DNA of 64,000 nt from a virus: the IMG/VR virus record IMGVR_UViG_3300036985_006427, positions 45,966 to 109,965 of that record. The stretch is one strand, 5' to 3'. Within the stretch, counting starts at the first letter, position 1, and each line of letters opens with the position of its first letter. Position numbers and translations under genes: made by a program. Of the stretch, positions 29,667 through 39,305 are shown in pieces. Below the pieces are notes generated by a model. It saw nothing but the letters and a program-made list of their open reading frames with translations. It was not told the DNA's origin and did not search any database.

Positions 29667-31506
29667 CGTCCGTTGAAGCTAGATATATGACAGATCCATT
29701 GTATCTCCAAGATACTATACGCACAGAATCTATCGCGTCCGCCGCCCAATCGGGTTCAGCTCCCATCCATTTGATCGTTCCAGCAGAAACCGCCCATACG
29801 ATATCTTTCGCAGCAGAAGCATGTTGTCTCACTATTATACTTCCAGCGCTAGAACCTGTCGGAACAGTTAATGTAGCGGTGACAGTCCCTGTAGCAGATG
29901 TCAGAGCTAAGGTTTGATGATTGCCGCTGTCTAAAGTTATAGTCTGCGTTGTTCCAGATGGAGTGTTGGTTGTTTCGCTGTGACAGGCCAGCTTGTAGAA
30001 TTTTGTTACTCCAGAAGACTCAATCTGAACACTTGTGGCAGAGATCGTAGATCCAATAGGTGTAGTAGCGAACTTAATTAAAGATCCGTGGCCTGTAGAG
30101 GTTATATCTTCAGCAGCGACGAATCCAATGTAGGCCCCAGCGAGAGTATGAAATGCTGATCCATTATGATAACCGTATGATCCGAAGACCCCAATTATAT
30201 CTGCGCTAAGAGCTTGTGTGGGTGATCCACTTGTGCCCTGAGCTTTTCTAAATCTTACAGATGAAATACTCGCCCCGTATCTTTCGACGTGTATGTTTGC
30301 GTTGGTAACAGTTGTAGTGTTAGAACAGTTTAGTTCTTGGGCAAAAGTGGCGGCACCAGCATTCGTGAAACTCAGCCACGGTGCAATCGTTGTAGTACCT
30401 GCACTATACCCCCCAATCGTCAAGCCTCTCAGAGTGCCACCGGTACTACCGTTCTCTGGTCCGATTTCGAAGTTCGCAGAGGCTTTGCCTCGAACGTTGA
30501 TTCGTTCGTAGCTCGTAGTAGATGTCCATGTGCCGTAGACTCCGAATGACTGAACATTCGCCGCATTTCTGAGTGCTAGTGTACCTGCAGCGTCTCTATA
30601 TAAATATAAATCTTTAGTTCCGGCTGAGTCATCACTACTTGTCCAAGCGATATTATTATTAGCATTAAGTGTAATTCCACTATCGCTAAACTGCAGTCTG
30701 CCTGTACTCTCTCCCAATACTCTAAATCCAACAGTATAGTTAGTTGTCCATACAAGAGCCGCTCCGACATTTCCAACTAAGGAACTCGACCCAAATGTCA
30801 GTTTATTTGAGTTGAGTATTATTTCACCTCCAAAATTACTCGTTCCACTCTCCACATTCAACACATAAGCACTCGTGATCGTAGCATTCGTGCCAGCCAC
30901 CGGAGGTCCACTAATTGACAACGTACTCGCAGTAGTGATCGTACTCGCCCCAACAAATCCATAAGTCGGAGCCTGAATTCGCATCGCCCGCTGAGTGGTC
31001 AAAGCTCCTGTTGCGAACTGAACAGTTCGTGCTAGGTTGAAGTTAAGGTCTGTTGCTTCAGTGGACGCTGTAAGCGTAGTGTGGGCGGCACCAGTTAGAG
31101 TCAGTGCAGTAGGCGATCCATCAGTAGATACCGTTTGGCTTAAAACTATACCACTAGCATTGAGACTTGTGAAATTTCCACTAGAAGCATAAATATTTCT
31201 AAATTGTAAATTCTGATCGCCAATATCATAGGTGTTATTAGTCATTGGCATGACATTTCCATTGTCCGTAATCTTAATCTTGCCAATAGCCCCTGCTGTA
31301 GAAGAGGCTGTGGCGAAGACTAAAGATGTTGGATTAGAAGCAGACTGAAAAGACCCTTCTGCCTGAGCTATAACTCTAGCGCCAACAGAGATAGCTGAAA
31401 GACCATCGATTTCAGAGGAGGCGGCAAAACTAAGTTTTCCCACTTCATCGCCAGATGCAACTATCGTACTGTTGCTTTGTAGAGTTAAGCTTCTCATGAT
31501 ACTCAT
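29656..31506 (-). CDS. Tail fibre protein
   Basis: 616 residues, Ser/Thr/Gly-rich. It contains the shaft motif NTYDIGDQNLQFRNIYASSGNF that is widespread in phage fibres, then repeated TLTGAAHTTL-type segments. The C-terminal part (TITLDSGNHQTLALTSATGTVTATLTVPTGSSAGSIIVRQH ... WRYNGSVIYLA) matches the usual fibre-tip style. It follows 31523-32992 closely. AGGA lies upstream of ATG. Confidence 0.7.
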   Translation of the reverse strand: MSIMRSLTLQSNSTIVASGDEVGKLSFAASSEIDGLSAISVGARVIAQAEGSFQSASNPTSLVFATASSTAGAIGKIKITDNGNVMPMTNNTYDIGDQNLQFRNIYASSGNFTSLNASGIVLSQTVSTDGSPTALTLTGAAHTTLTASTEATDLNFNLARTVQFATGALTTQRAMRIQAPTYGFVGASTITTASTLSISGPPVAGTNATITSAYVLNVESGTSNFGGEIILNSNKLTFGSSSLVGNVGAALVWTTNYTVGFRVLGESTGRLQFSDSGITLNANNNIAWTSSDDSAGTKDLYLYRDAAGTLALRNAANVQSFGVYGTWTSTTSYERINVRGKASANFEIGPENGSTGGTLRGLTIGGYSAGTTTIAPWLSFTNAGAATFAQELNCSNTTTVTNANIHVERYGASISSVRFRKAQGTSGSPTQALSADIIGVFGSYGYHNGSAFHTLAGAYIGFVAAEDITSTGHGSLIKFATTPIGSTISATSVQIESSGVTKFYKLACHSETTNTPSGTTQTITLDSGNHQTLALTSATGTVTATLTVPTGSSAGSIIVRQHASAAKDIVWAVSAGTIKWMGAEPDWAADAIDSVRIVSWRYNGSVIYLASTDVAV

Positions 31507-31522
31507 AAAACGTTATGTCCTA

Positions 31523-32992
31523 TTATAGAATGTGCCAGTTTGTTCCATCTGAAGCTACACTTAAAGATTCATACTGATGATACAACAAGACCGAAGTCGA
31601 ACCGTCAATAGTTGCTGATCCTCCTCTTTCGACAGTAACCGTTCCTGCTGCGCTGTCAACTTTCTTCACATGCATAATCTTTCCTGTTGCAACCGCTGGC
31701 AGATTAACAGTGATACCACCCGCACCAGCCGTGCAAAGATTGATATCATTGCTCAGAATCACGTTTGTGCTAACAGCGGCTGCTGTTCTTGATCTTTTAA
31801 CTTCAGCAACACCAGCGTCTTTAATTCTTAGAATATCAGCATTAACTTCTACCGTAGAATTATCAACATTTAAACTAAGGACACCACTACCATCTGTAAT
31901 GAGACCAGTACCAGCAAGGTAACTGCCAACATCAGAAATGGTGCTACGCTGCTCTGTCGCTCCGTCAAAGTCAAGCATAGCGAAGCTGTCACCGCTAGCA
32001 AGTGCCACAACAGAAAACTCGTTAAAGTCAATGCTCAACACTTGGCTAGCCATTGCCAAACCGTTACCAGCAACCCCAGCATTCAATGTACCGCTAACGG
32101 TATCTGTTGCGCTAACGGTAAAGCTAATAGCAGTTCCGCCTTTAAACATTAATGTATTTGAATCTAACATTGTTTCAGTCGTCGCACCATCGCTGATGCT
32201 AAAACTGCTCATAGATCCAAGTCCAGTAATAAAAGTCTCTCTATTTACCTTGGTTAGACCTGTAGTAGAAGCGTCGTACAGCAAGATAAAATCGTTTGTT
32301 CCATCAACAGCTCCAGTGAGTGTTGGCTGTGAACTGATAGCGGTTTTATCTAACGCTGTTGTCAAAGTGACATTGCTACCGCCGTTAAAATTCTCAGCAG
32401 ATGCTAACGTCTGACCAGAAACAGTAAAAGTCCTTGTTGTTGCAAGGGTAGTTGCGGTTGTTGCTGTTGTTGCGGTACTTGCATTGCCCGCCAATTCACC
32501 GGAAACACCTTGAACTTTCAACCAACCGAGCTGGCCGGTAAATACGTTGGAGGTCATATTTCCTGTCGAGTACAGAGCAAAACCTTGAGTGTCATCGTCC
32601 CAGCCAAAGAAACCAGATCTTGCTGCACCATTATAATAATTAAAAGCAATGCCGCGATCAAAATTATCATCAACAGTAGGAGAGCCACTCCCAAGAACAA
32701 TAACTGGATCTTCAACAGTAACAGTTGTAGAGTTAACGGTTGTTGTCGTGCCATTAACAGTAAGATTACCGGCAATACTCAGACTTTGAGTAAGGCTAAC
32801 ATTACCATTAGACGCAATTGAGATTGAATCAGAATCATCCTGCGTGCCAATAAAGCCGCCATTTGGTAATCTTAAAGAATTATTTACAACGTCGTAAGTG
32901 AACGAAGAGACTGATTCGTAAAGTTTATCAGTAGCCGAGGTGCCAAAAAAAACTATACCACTAGGATTACGATCAAAGGGAGAAAATGACAT
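31523..32992 (-). CDS. Tail fibre protein
   Basis: 489 residues. Residues about 70-150 contain the hallmark LSIAGNLTVNGTTTTVNSTTVTV ... DPVIVLGS ... DRGIAFNYYNGAARSGFFGWDD seen in many aquatic phage fibres. The C-terminus (GKIMHVKKVDSAAGTVTVERGGSATIDGS ... LSVASDGTNWHIL) resembles the end of the short fibre at 33048-33632. GGAG lies before ATG. Confidence 0.8.
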   Translation of the reverse strand: MSFSPFDRNPSGIVFFGTSATDKLYESVSSFTYDVVNNSLRLPNGGFIGTQDDSDSISIASNGNVSLTQSLSIAGNLTVNGTTTTVNSTTVTVEDPVIVLGSGSPTVDDNFDRGIAFNYYNGAARSGFFGWDDDTQGFALYSTGNMTSNVFTGQLGWLKVQGVSGELAGNASTATTATTATTLATTRTFTVSGQTLASAENFNGGSNVTLTTALDKTAISSQPTLTGAVDGTNDFILLYDASTTGLTKVNRETFITGLGSMSSFSISDGATTETMLDSNTLMFKGGTAISFTVSATDTVSGTLNAGVAGNGLAMASQVLSIDFNEFSVVALASGDSFAMLDFDGATEQRSTISDVGSYLAGTGLITDGSGVLSLNVDNSTVEVNADILRIKDAGVAEVKRSRTAAAVSTNVILSNDINLCTAGAGGITVNLPAVATGKIMHVKKVDSAAGTVTVERGGSATIDGSTSVLLYHQYESLSVASDGTNWHIL

Positions 32993-33047
32993 ATTAAAAA
33001 CTCCAGCTAAAGTGTTTAAAAATAAATTATAAAACTAATCTACACCA

Positions 33048-33632
33048 TTAAATTAGAAACCAATTTGAATTATCTGATATTAAAGTATAGCTTTCGTGCC
33101 TAAAAAGAATTCCTAATCCACTTTGTCCGTCTATAGTTTGAGATCCGCTAGGTATAAGTATTCCTGAATTAGACCCAGACTTAAACTTTACAGTGAAATG
33201 TTTCCCTCCATTTTCCACTGCTGTCGGTAAATATACTTTTACAGGATTATTAGTGGTATCTAAGAAAACAACATCAGAGTCATTTGATAAGCTAACATCT
33301 GAATTAATGTTAACAAAGTTTCTATAACCCGACAATGTAGCCTTGCTTGCCGGAAGAGTGCAAAATACAATGGAAATTCCTTCAAGGTTTACTTTTGCTC
33401 CACCGGCAGAGCTGTTAAAAATAGTATCTCTAGACAGAGAATTTGAAGAAGATGTATAAACACCCTTACCAACTTCCCACCTACTGTTGTTTTCTATAGC
33501 GTAATATGTTTCATTTCCATTGCCAATACCCTGATTGAAGCTTTGAAAAGCTCCATAAGCACCATTTAAAGCTACGGAGCCGCTGCCGACAGTTGAAGAT
33601 GTTTCTTTTACTCTATCCGATAAAATAAACAT
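33048..33632 (-). CDS. Short tail fibre with shared attachment domain
   Basis: 194 residues. The N-terminal ~100 residues (FILSDRVKETSSTVGSGSVALNGA ... YYAIENNSRWEVGKGVY ... LSRDTI) are clearly homologous to the start of the giant fibre at 20050-24741. The C-terminal part (KHFTVKFKSGSNSGILIPSGSQTIDGQSG ... YTLISDNSNWFLI) resembles the end of 31523-32992. It looks like a chimera of the two ends of larger fibres. AGGGA precedes ATG. Confidence 0.75.
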   Translation of the reverse strand: MFILSDRVKETSSTVGSGSVALNGAYGAFQSFNQGIGNGNETYYAIENNSRWEVGKGVYTSSSNSLSRDTIFNSSAGGAKVNLEGISIVFCTLPASKATLSGYRNFVNINSDVSLSNDSDVVFLDTTNNPVKVYLPTAVENGGKHFTVKFKSGSNSGILIPSGSQTIDGQSGLGILFRHESYTLISDNSNWFLI

Positions 33633-33730
33633 TTTAAATCCCTAATAAACGTTTCTATCCGCAGCGTATTGGTGTACAATAATTTAGAAGTGAATTAACC
33701 GTAATATTAGTCGAATCTACCTAACTATCA

Positions 33731-34393
33731 CTAGAGACCGCATAGACTCCGTAAAGTCTGACTAGCCTCACCTGTGTTGCACGAAGTTTGAACAAAAGGG
33801 CATATAATGTCTTCGTTGCGATTCGAAATACTTGATACTATGATTTTATGATCCGACCTAGCATCTTGCTTTAGTTTTTCCACAGTAGCTTCAACTTGGA
33901 TTGCTGTCATACTGCCGGAATCATCAACAAAAATTGCAACCTCTCTGGAAGAATTGAAAGACTGTAATACATCTCCTCCGTAGTGATTTACTATTGTTTT
34001 TATTCTTTGCCAAGGGTCATTCTGATCTGCTGTATAGGTATTACCATAATCCCTTTTCATATACTTAATTAATCCTCCATAAAATTTATTGTATTCTAGT
34101 TTTAGAGAAAAAGCTTTTGGCCAAGATATAAATGTTGAAGGATAAGACACAGACCCTTCGTAAAGGCCAGCTTGAACGTCTAAAACAAACAGCAATCTAT
34201 CTGGATATGCTAGTCTCCATAAATACATTTTCTGGTTAAAAGAATTAGCACCAACATCTGATCTAGCAGTGTCATCAATAATCGCTACGCAAATAACTTT
34301 TTCGCAATCTGAAATTTGCGGTTCTTCCGAGCCTCCAGAACCTCCAGAACCTGCGTTTCCGCAACAAGGATTGCATTGATTTGGTCTTCCCAT
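33731..34393 (-). CDS. VWA-like protein with MIDAS motif
   Basis: 220 residues. A Cys-rich N-terminus (CNPCCG) and a Gly/Ser linker precede two alpha/beta stretches. VAIFVDDSGSM (D157, S159, S161) is a DxSxS metal-ion-dependent adhesion site, followed by helix TAIQVEATVEKLKQDA and strand HKIIVSSIS as in von Willebrand A domains. It lies among fibre genes, so it may be a metal-dependent adhesion component of the tail. AAGGA precedes ATG. Confidence 0.7.
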   Translation of the reverse strand: MGRPNQCNPCCGNAGSGGSGGSEEPQISDCEKVICVAIIDDTARSDVGANSFNQKMYLWRLAYPDRLLFVLDVQAGLYEGSVSYPSTFISWPKAFSLKLEYNKFYGGLIKYMKRDYGNTYTADQNDPWQRIKTIVNHYGGDVLQSFNSSREVAIFVDDSGSMTAIQVEATVEKLKQDARSDHKIIVSSISNRNEDIICPFVQTSCNTGEASQTLRSLCGL

Positions 34394-34403
34394 GTTTGTT
34401 TCC

Positions 34404-37076
34404 TTAGCAACTAACCCATATAGGTCGATATTCGTTTCCTAACTTTATAGCAACAACGTATGTATTAACATTTAAAGTAAGTTTACTGTCCCTGTTGGTG
34501 ACGTAAACACTTCGCCCAGCAGAAATTCCATTTTCATATACTGTCAACAATCCAGATTGTGGACTAACGATACCTGTCACTGGCGTAAAGTTCTGAGATA
34601 ATATTCCTTCAACGAACAGTGGATTGATGCTAGAGGTTGTGCTTACAACATGCCCACTGCAACTCATGTAAGCAACCATATTGTTGTTGCAATACCACGA
34701 TTGAAGAACCTTGTTTCCACTTATTATTGGATTGCCTGAATGACCAACTGTGTCTTCATACCTAACTTCCAAAGGAGCTGTAGGAGTTAACCTTGCATCA
34801 CCTATAGATATATTTCTCAAGTCTGTGCGTCCAGCAATAGCCTTGTTGATGGCAAGTCTGTTGGATAATGCTAAATCGGCTGGGTCAGAGAACAATCTTT
34901 GGTTATCGCCTAACCCTGCTACAATCTCAATATTTCCTGTTCCGCCTTCTCCGGCAGTCGCAGTTCCTTTGAGCGCAAATTTTCCGATACCAACGGAGCT
35001 TGTCAAAGTGGAGTTTAAACCAGCGCTGTTTCCAATAAACACACAATCTACTGCTGAGTCTGAATTTTTACCAGCACTGGTTCCAATGCACACGGCGTAG
35101 GCCGTATTGTTAGAACCTTCACCAGCGGACGGTCCAATGAAAATATTATTGAATGGTGTTGAAAGCGTTGGGTTTGATACTGTAGCATTGGCTCCAGCGT
35201 AAGACCCAATGATAACTGAATTGTATTGACCGCTAGAACCAAAGGCAACGTCACAACCTATCATCACAGATCTTGCGTTTGCCGATGTGTTTACATTCAG
35301 TTCGTTTTCTGGGTTAGAAATCAAAACATTGCAGTTTTCTGCTATCGAAGATATTCCACTGGACACGTAGTCTGCTAAACCCTGCAAAGACATCTTGCCT
35401 ATTTTAGAAGAATTTGTTCCGTCCAACTGAACAGCAACAAAAGTATTGTCTGTTCTGATGTTGTTGGATACTGAACCAGCAAGACCCAAAGATGAATAAT
35501 TAAGACTAAAATAGTTTGAATTATTTGAAGCTTGAAATGCCTTGTTTACTCCAGATACTCCAAAAGTTGGAATCAATTCAAAAGAAGATAATCCATCCAA
35601 TGAAGTTCCATCTCCGAAGAATATAGATCCTGTCACATCTAGGTTGCCGTATAACCTACAGTAAGAGCCAATAGGGTCTAATTCAAGTAAAGTCTTTTTA
35701 TTTGAAAGATCGGTATTTAGGAAATTGAATCTTAATTTATCTCTAGCTGGATTGCCTGTGCCTGCAGGAGCATCATGGTCGATGACATCTAAGTTTATTA
35801 CTTCTCTATCAGAGTTAGAACCAGTATTAATATATTCTGTTGATACTTTAAATTCTGAAGCTTGCGTTTGGCTTACAGAAAAATATCCACCAAGAATTGT
35901 TAAAAATTTACCTCCTTGCAACAGATTGCCTGTCACAAGAGGTGAGGTTCCAAATCCAATTGCCAAAGCTCCCGTTGGAGGCTCGTCGTTATTGCATAAG
36001 TTTCTTCCTATCAGTATTGTGTCTTTTACGACATATGGGTTGTACTCGTCCGCATTTATCAGGTTATTACTGCCAATGATAACGTTGCCTGTGGCACTGG
36101 AGTAAGTCGTGAGATTTTCAGCTCCGACGATTGTATTGTTTACTGATGATGTAAGACCGCTACCAGTTAAATATCCAATCATCGTGCTTCGTGAAGATTG
36201 AGAACTTTGACCGATATGAAAACCAGCAAAGTATCCGTAGCATGTATTTCTTATGCTATTTGCATTAACGGTTCTAACGTTGGGGGTATACCAACCTCCA
36301 TGTGTATTTCCGTGGATGTTTCCGTATATCAGTCCGTGCAAGTTATTTTCTGGCACTAAATCTTGACTAAGCACAAGATTTGTTTCAGCTCCTCCATCAT
36401 CTTTAAAGAACAAGGCTTGTGTTCTTCCTCCTCCAGAATATGGTTTTACGTAAATTTTACCAAAGTCTGCGTGATTTGCTGGCGATGAAGCTTGTTCATG
36501 CATGGATATTGTGCCGCTATCCTGATGACCAGCGCATGAATAGGATATTGTCAGAGGCGCGTTTGCTTCAAATGTTCTGACGGAACCAGATCTTGTGAGC
36601 CCTAGGCTGATATAACCTCTTTCTGAAATTGACAAGTGAGAAAATTCAACACCTTGAGTGCCACTCGCGCGAATGAGAGAAAAATCAACAACAGTTTTAT
36701 CTCCAGTCACTCCCGGTCCCGGATCAACACATGGGTTATTCCCATAATATCCGCCAATTATCGAGGCATCATCAAGAGCTGGGTCATAACAGATATGCAA
36801 TCCTGATGACCTTGAGTTTCCGTTTCCCAATAATTCCAGAGAACTTCTATAAGATTTTGATGGACCACTAGAAAATCTGATATTAGAATTTCCAGTAGAT
36901 TGAACGTTCAGTATAGTCGCAGGAAGAAAAGGAGAGCCTGTCGATGGATTGTATTCGGCGTTTGTTATGCCAACGAGACCAGACTGAGATGCTGTTCCGC
37001 CATTTCTTAAAATTGTGACAGCTTCTCTTACGTTTGAGTTGCCGTTATCAATATGTACAGATAATCTATCTTTCAT
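34404..37076 (-). CDS. Tail fibre with YadA-like beta-roll repeats
   Basis: 890 residues. Two clusters of beta-roll repeats are visible: residues about 270-370 (MIGYLTGSGLTSSVNNTIVGAENL ... VIIGSNNL ... ILIGRNL) and about 580-680 (VMIGCDVAFGSSGQYNSVIIGSYAG ... IFIGPSAG ... VCIGTSAGKN). The N-terminus (MKDRLSVHIDNGN) is unlike the other fibres. It lies 3 bases downstream of the 37080-38681 gene and 10 bases upstream of the VWA-like gene. AGGAAT precedes ATG. Confidence 0.75.
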   Translation of the reverse strand: MKDRLSVHIDNGNSNVREAVTILRNGGTASQSGLVGITNAEYNPSTGSPFLPATILNVQSTGNSNIRFSSGPSKSYRSSLELLGNGNSRSSGLHICYDPALDDASIIGGYYGNNPCVDPGPGVTGDKTVVDFSLIRASGTQGVEFSHLSISERGYISLGLTRSGSVRTFEANAPLTISYSCAGHQDSGTISMHEQASSPANHADFGKIYVKPYSGGGRTQALFFKDDGGAETNLVLSQDLVPENNLHGLIYGNIHGNTHGGWYTPNVRTVNANSIRNTCYGYFAGFHIGQSSQSSRSTMIGYLTGSGLTSSVNNTIVGAENLTTYSSATGNVIIGSNNLINADEYNPYVVKDTILIGRNLCNNDEPPTGALAIGFGTSPLVTGNLLQGGKFLTILGGYFSVSQTQASEFKVSTEYINTGSNSDREVINLDVIDHDAPAGTGNPARDKLRFNFLNTDLSNKKTLLELDPIGSYCRLYGNLDVTGSIFFGDGTSLDGLSSFELIPTFGVSGVNKAFQASNNSNYFSLNYSSLGLAGSVSNNIRTDNTFVAVQLDGTNSSKIGKMSLQGLADYVSSGISSIAENCNVLISNPENELNVNTSANARSVMIGCDVAFGSSGQYNSVIIGSYAGANATVSNPTLSTPFNNIFIGPSAGEGSNNTAYAVCIGTSAGKNSDSAVDCVFIGNSAGLNSTLTSSVGIGKFALKGTATAGEGGTGNIEIVAGLGDNQRLFSDPADLALSNRLAINKAIAGRTDLRNISIGDARLTPTAPLEVRYEDTVGHSGNPIISGNKVLQSWYCNNNMVAYMSCSGHVVSTTSSINPLFVEGILSQNFTPVTGIVSPQSGLLTVYENGISAGRSVYVTNRDSKLTLNVNTYVVAIKLGNEYRPIWVSC

Positions 37077-37079
37077 TGT

Positions 37080-38681
37080 TTATTCCTGATTCCGCTCGTC
37101 ATGGTAAATGATACTGAATCCACGGGCTGTATTTACATTTCTTATTCTGCTGGCAAATCTTTGAGTGATTTTAACTCCTGAATCCACAGTTCCGTACATA
37201 ACAGTATAATTGTATCCACTTGGGTTGTTGCTTATAATGTCGGTGCCAGATCGAGATATGAAGTTGATATCGTTCAGTGTCTGATAAGCATTGTTTACAT
37301 GTGGCTCTTGACCAACAATCACTCTTTGACCAGATGCTTCAAACGGCTCTAAGAATATTCCCATGCATCCGCTTTGAGTAACTACAGATGCGGTGTTTCT
37401 TCCCAACAGTCTGTCTGAAATTAAAGATGCTCCAGCATCTATTTCGAGAGAGATGTTGGATTCAAATCTAGATCTGCTGTACGGATTGTCGTTTGGCAAG
37501 CCGTTTAAAGTTGGGTCTGGCTGTTTGTATATGAATTTGTAATCTCTTAAGTATGAATTTGCGGCACCACTAGAGTGAATTTCAAGACCAGCGCCATCCA
37601 GTGATACATCGTCTAGAAACCCGCAAACAGAAGAATTATGAAAACCGTCATCTTCAGCGTCACAAAACCCACTGGTAGCCAGATGCAGGGTTTTGCATTC
37701 ATAAAGACAGTTGGTTATGGTGTTGTACTCTACATCGTTAGCTTTTAATTGACCGCTGATAACAACATCGTTGAAATAACCATCCCATCTCAACAATGGA
37801 TGTCCGATAGCATATCTGTCGTTGATGTTTGGAACCAAGTCACCATAGACTGTGAGCCTTGCATCAGCTATATTGTGCATGGCTCCAGATGGTTTTCCGC
37901 CAATTCCAACAAGATTTCCAGAAAAATATACTGATTCATTTATTGAAGACCACGGTTTTTGACTTCTGCCTAAATTGAAACTACCACTGTTTGTTGGAGA
38001 TATATCCCCAGAAACCTGAAGCATTCCAAAGTTATGAAGAGAGTTTGTTCCAATTGCTAATTTATGCTGAGCTGGATTAAGATTTCCAAATAACAATGGA
38101 GCTTGACCCGAAAAGACTGGATTGCCATTTTGATCACATACGGATTCTGACGATATGGGATTTGCCGAAACAACCAAAGTGTAGCTGTCGTTTGGACTCA
38201 CGTACCAACCAGCTCCATGACCTATAGCAATATTGAAATCGCCAGTCTTGTTGTTGTAAAGCGTAAAGTTCCCAATGCCAATATTTCCAGAACCAATAGT
38301 ATTTCCAGCTAACGACAGGTGACCCAAAGATGTGTTTGAACTTCCATATAAATTACATGAAAGTGAATAGCTGCCAACGGCAGTATTTCCGCTTCCATTA
38401 TAATTATTTCTCAAGGAAGCATAACCAACCGCAGTATTGTCTACGCTGGTTCTTCCAGCAAGAAACATACTGGATAAAGCTAATTTTCCAGCAAATGTAG
38501 TTCTTGTTTCTGGGGTTGAAAAATTACTTGAAACAAGTTCATTTCCAGCAAAAAAGTTTGGAAATGAATCTATTAAATCAATCAAGCTTGTACGTAAGTC
38601 AAGCGGAGATATTTCCTGAGTTGCATTGTCTGGAAGCAACCCCTGAATGTAAGTAATGTATTCAGCCTTTGTGAACCTCAT
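37080..38681 (-). CDS. Tail fibre with YadA-like beta-roll repeats
   Basis: 533 residues. The N-terminal attachment module (LPDNATQEISPLDLRTSLIDLIDS) is shared with 24756-25730. Residues about 80-150 are beta-roll repeats (NTAVGYASLRNN ... NTAVGSYSL ... NTSLGHLSLAGN ... NIGIGNFTLYNN ... NIAIGHGAG), about 16 residues each. The rest is a GDLVPNINDRYAIGHPLLRWDGYFNDVVISG-type shaft and a non-repetitive tip. Confidence 0.75.
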   Translation of the reverse strand: MRFTKAEYITYIQGLLPDNATQEISPLDLRTSLIDLIDSFPNFFAGNELVSSNFSTPETRTTFAGKLALSSMFLAGRTSVDNTAVGYASLRNNYNGSGNTAVGSYSLSCNLYGSSNTSLGHLSLAGNTIGSGNIGIGNFTLYNNKTGDFNIAIGHGAGWYVSPNDSYTLVVSANPISSESVCDQNGNPVFSGQAPLLFGNLNPAQHKLAIGTNSLHNFGMLQVSGDISPTNSGSFNLGRSQKPWSSINESVYFSGNLVGIGGKPSGAMHNIADARLTVYGDLVPNINDRYAIGHPLLRWDGYFNDVVISGQLKANDVEYNTITNCLYECKTLHLATSGFCDAEDDGFHNSSVCGFLDDVSLDGAGLEIHSSGAANSYLRDYKFIYKQPDPTLNGLPNDNPYSRSRFESNISLEIDAGASLISDRLLGRNTASVVTQSGCMGIFLEPFEASGQRVIVGQEPHVNNAYQTLNDINFISRSGTDIISNNPSGYNYTVMYGTVDSGVKITQRFASRIRNVNTARGFSIIYHDERNQE

Positions 38682-38690
38682 TGGTTATCT

Positions 38691-39179
38691 CTATTGTAGT
38701 TTAATTTGTAGTGTTGATAAGTCAAACTTTACAGAGTCGCCTTGATAAATAATTCTTGGGTTGTTTAATTGTGCATACATAAGCATGTTTCCAAGCCCGT
38801 ACTGTCCTGAGTCAACAATAGCTATTCCGGAAATCCAGCCCCAATCAGTCAGAGCAGTTGGAAATAACACTGTGTTTGTATTTTTAATAAGTCCACTTCC
38901 AGCATTATGATCGGCAATGAAATATGACCAAACGGAATCTCCGTTTGTGGATGGATTGCCAAGATCATATCTCGCATAACCAGTTGATGCACCACCGGGA
39001 GTTCCAGATGGAATCTCTGGTAAAGTGCCGCCTTTTGCGTACTGAGATGATCCGGTGTTAGATTCTCTTGGAACCCCACTGCACAACGCTATAGCTATAT
39101 TGGTTGGTTTTGGAAAAGAACCATTTCTAAAAAGATGATGGAGCAATCCAGATTCCAAGTAATCAGAAAAAGCAGTCAT
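38691..39179 (-). CDS. Tail fibre-associated protein, 29055/38691 family
   Basis: 162 residues (FSDYLESGLLHHLFRNGSFPKPTNIAIALCSGVP ... YARYDL ... VLFPTALTDWGWISGIAIVD ... GDSVKFDLSTLQIKLQ). The layout matches a common phage structural family, with the same order of motifs as 29055-29495. AGAGGA precedes ATG. It is the first gene after the capsid terminator, so it starts the fibre block. Confidence 0.65.
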   Translation of the reverse strand: MTAFSDYLESGLLHHLFRNGSFPKPTNIAIALCSGVPRESNTGSSQYAKGGTLPEIPSGTPGGASTGYARYDLGNPSTNGDSVWSYFIADHNAGSGLIKNTNTVLFPTALTDWGWISGIAIVDSGQYGLGNMLMYAQLNNPRIIYQGDSVKFDLSTLQIKLQ

Positions 39180-39235
39180 AAAATTATCCTCTTTACGAAT
39201 CCTATCTATTGGAATACGATTTACAAATTATTATA

Positions 39236-39278
39236 CACAAAAAAAGAGCCATCACCAAACAAATGGAGATGGCTCTTC
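39236..39278 (-). terminator. Intrinsic terminator after major capsid gene
   Basis: On the minus strand a perfect 10-bp stem AAGAGCCATC / GATGGCTCTT with a 14-base loop is followed by a run of T (plus-strand A tract at 39237-39245). It lies 28 bases after the capsid stop and would limit read-through from the highly expressed capsid genes into the fibre block. Confidence 0.85.
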
Positions 39279-39305
39279 TTGTAGATAAAAGCAGATTAAA
39301 TACTA

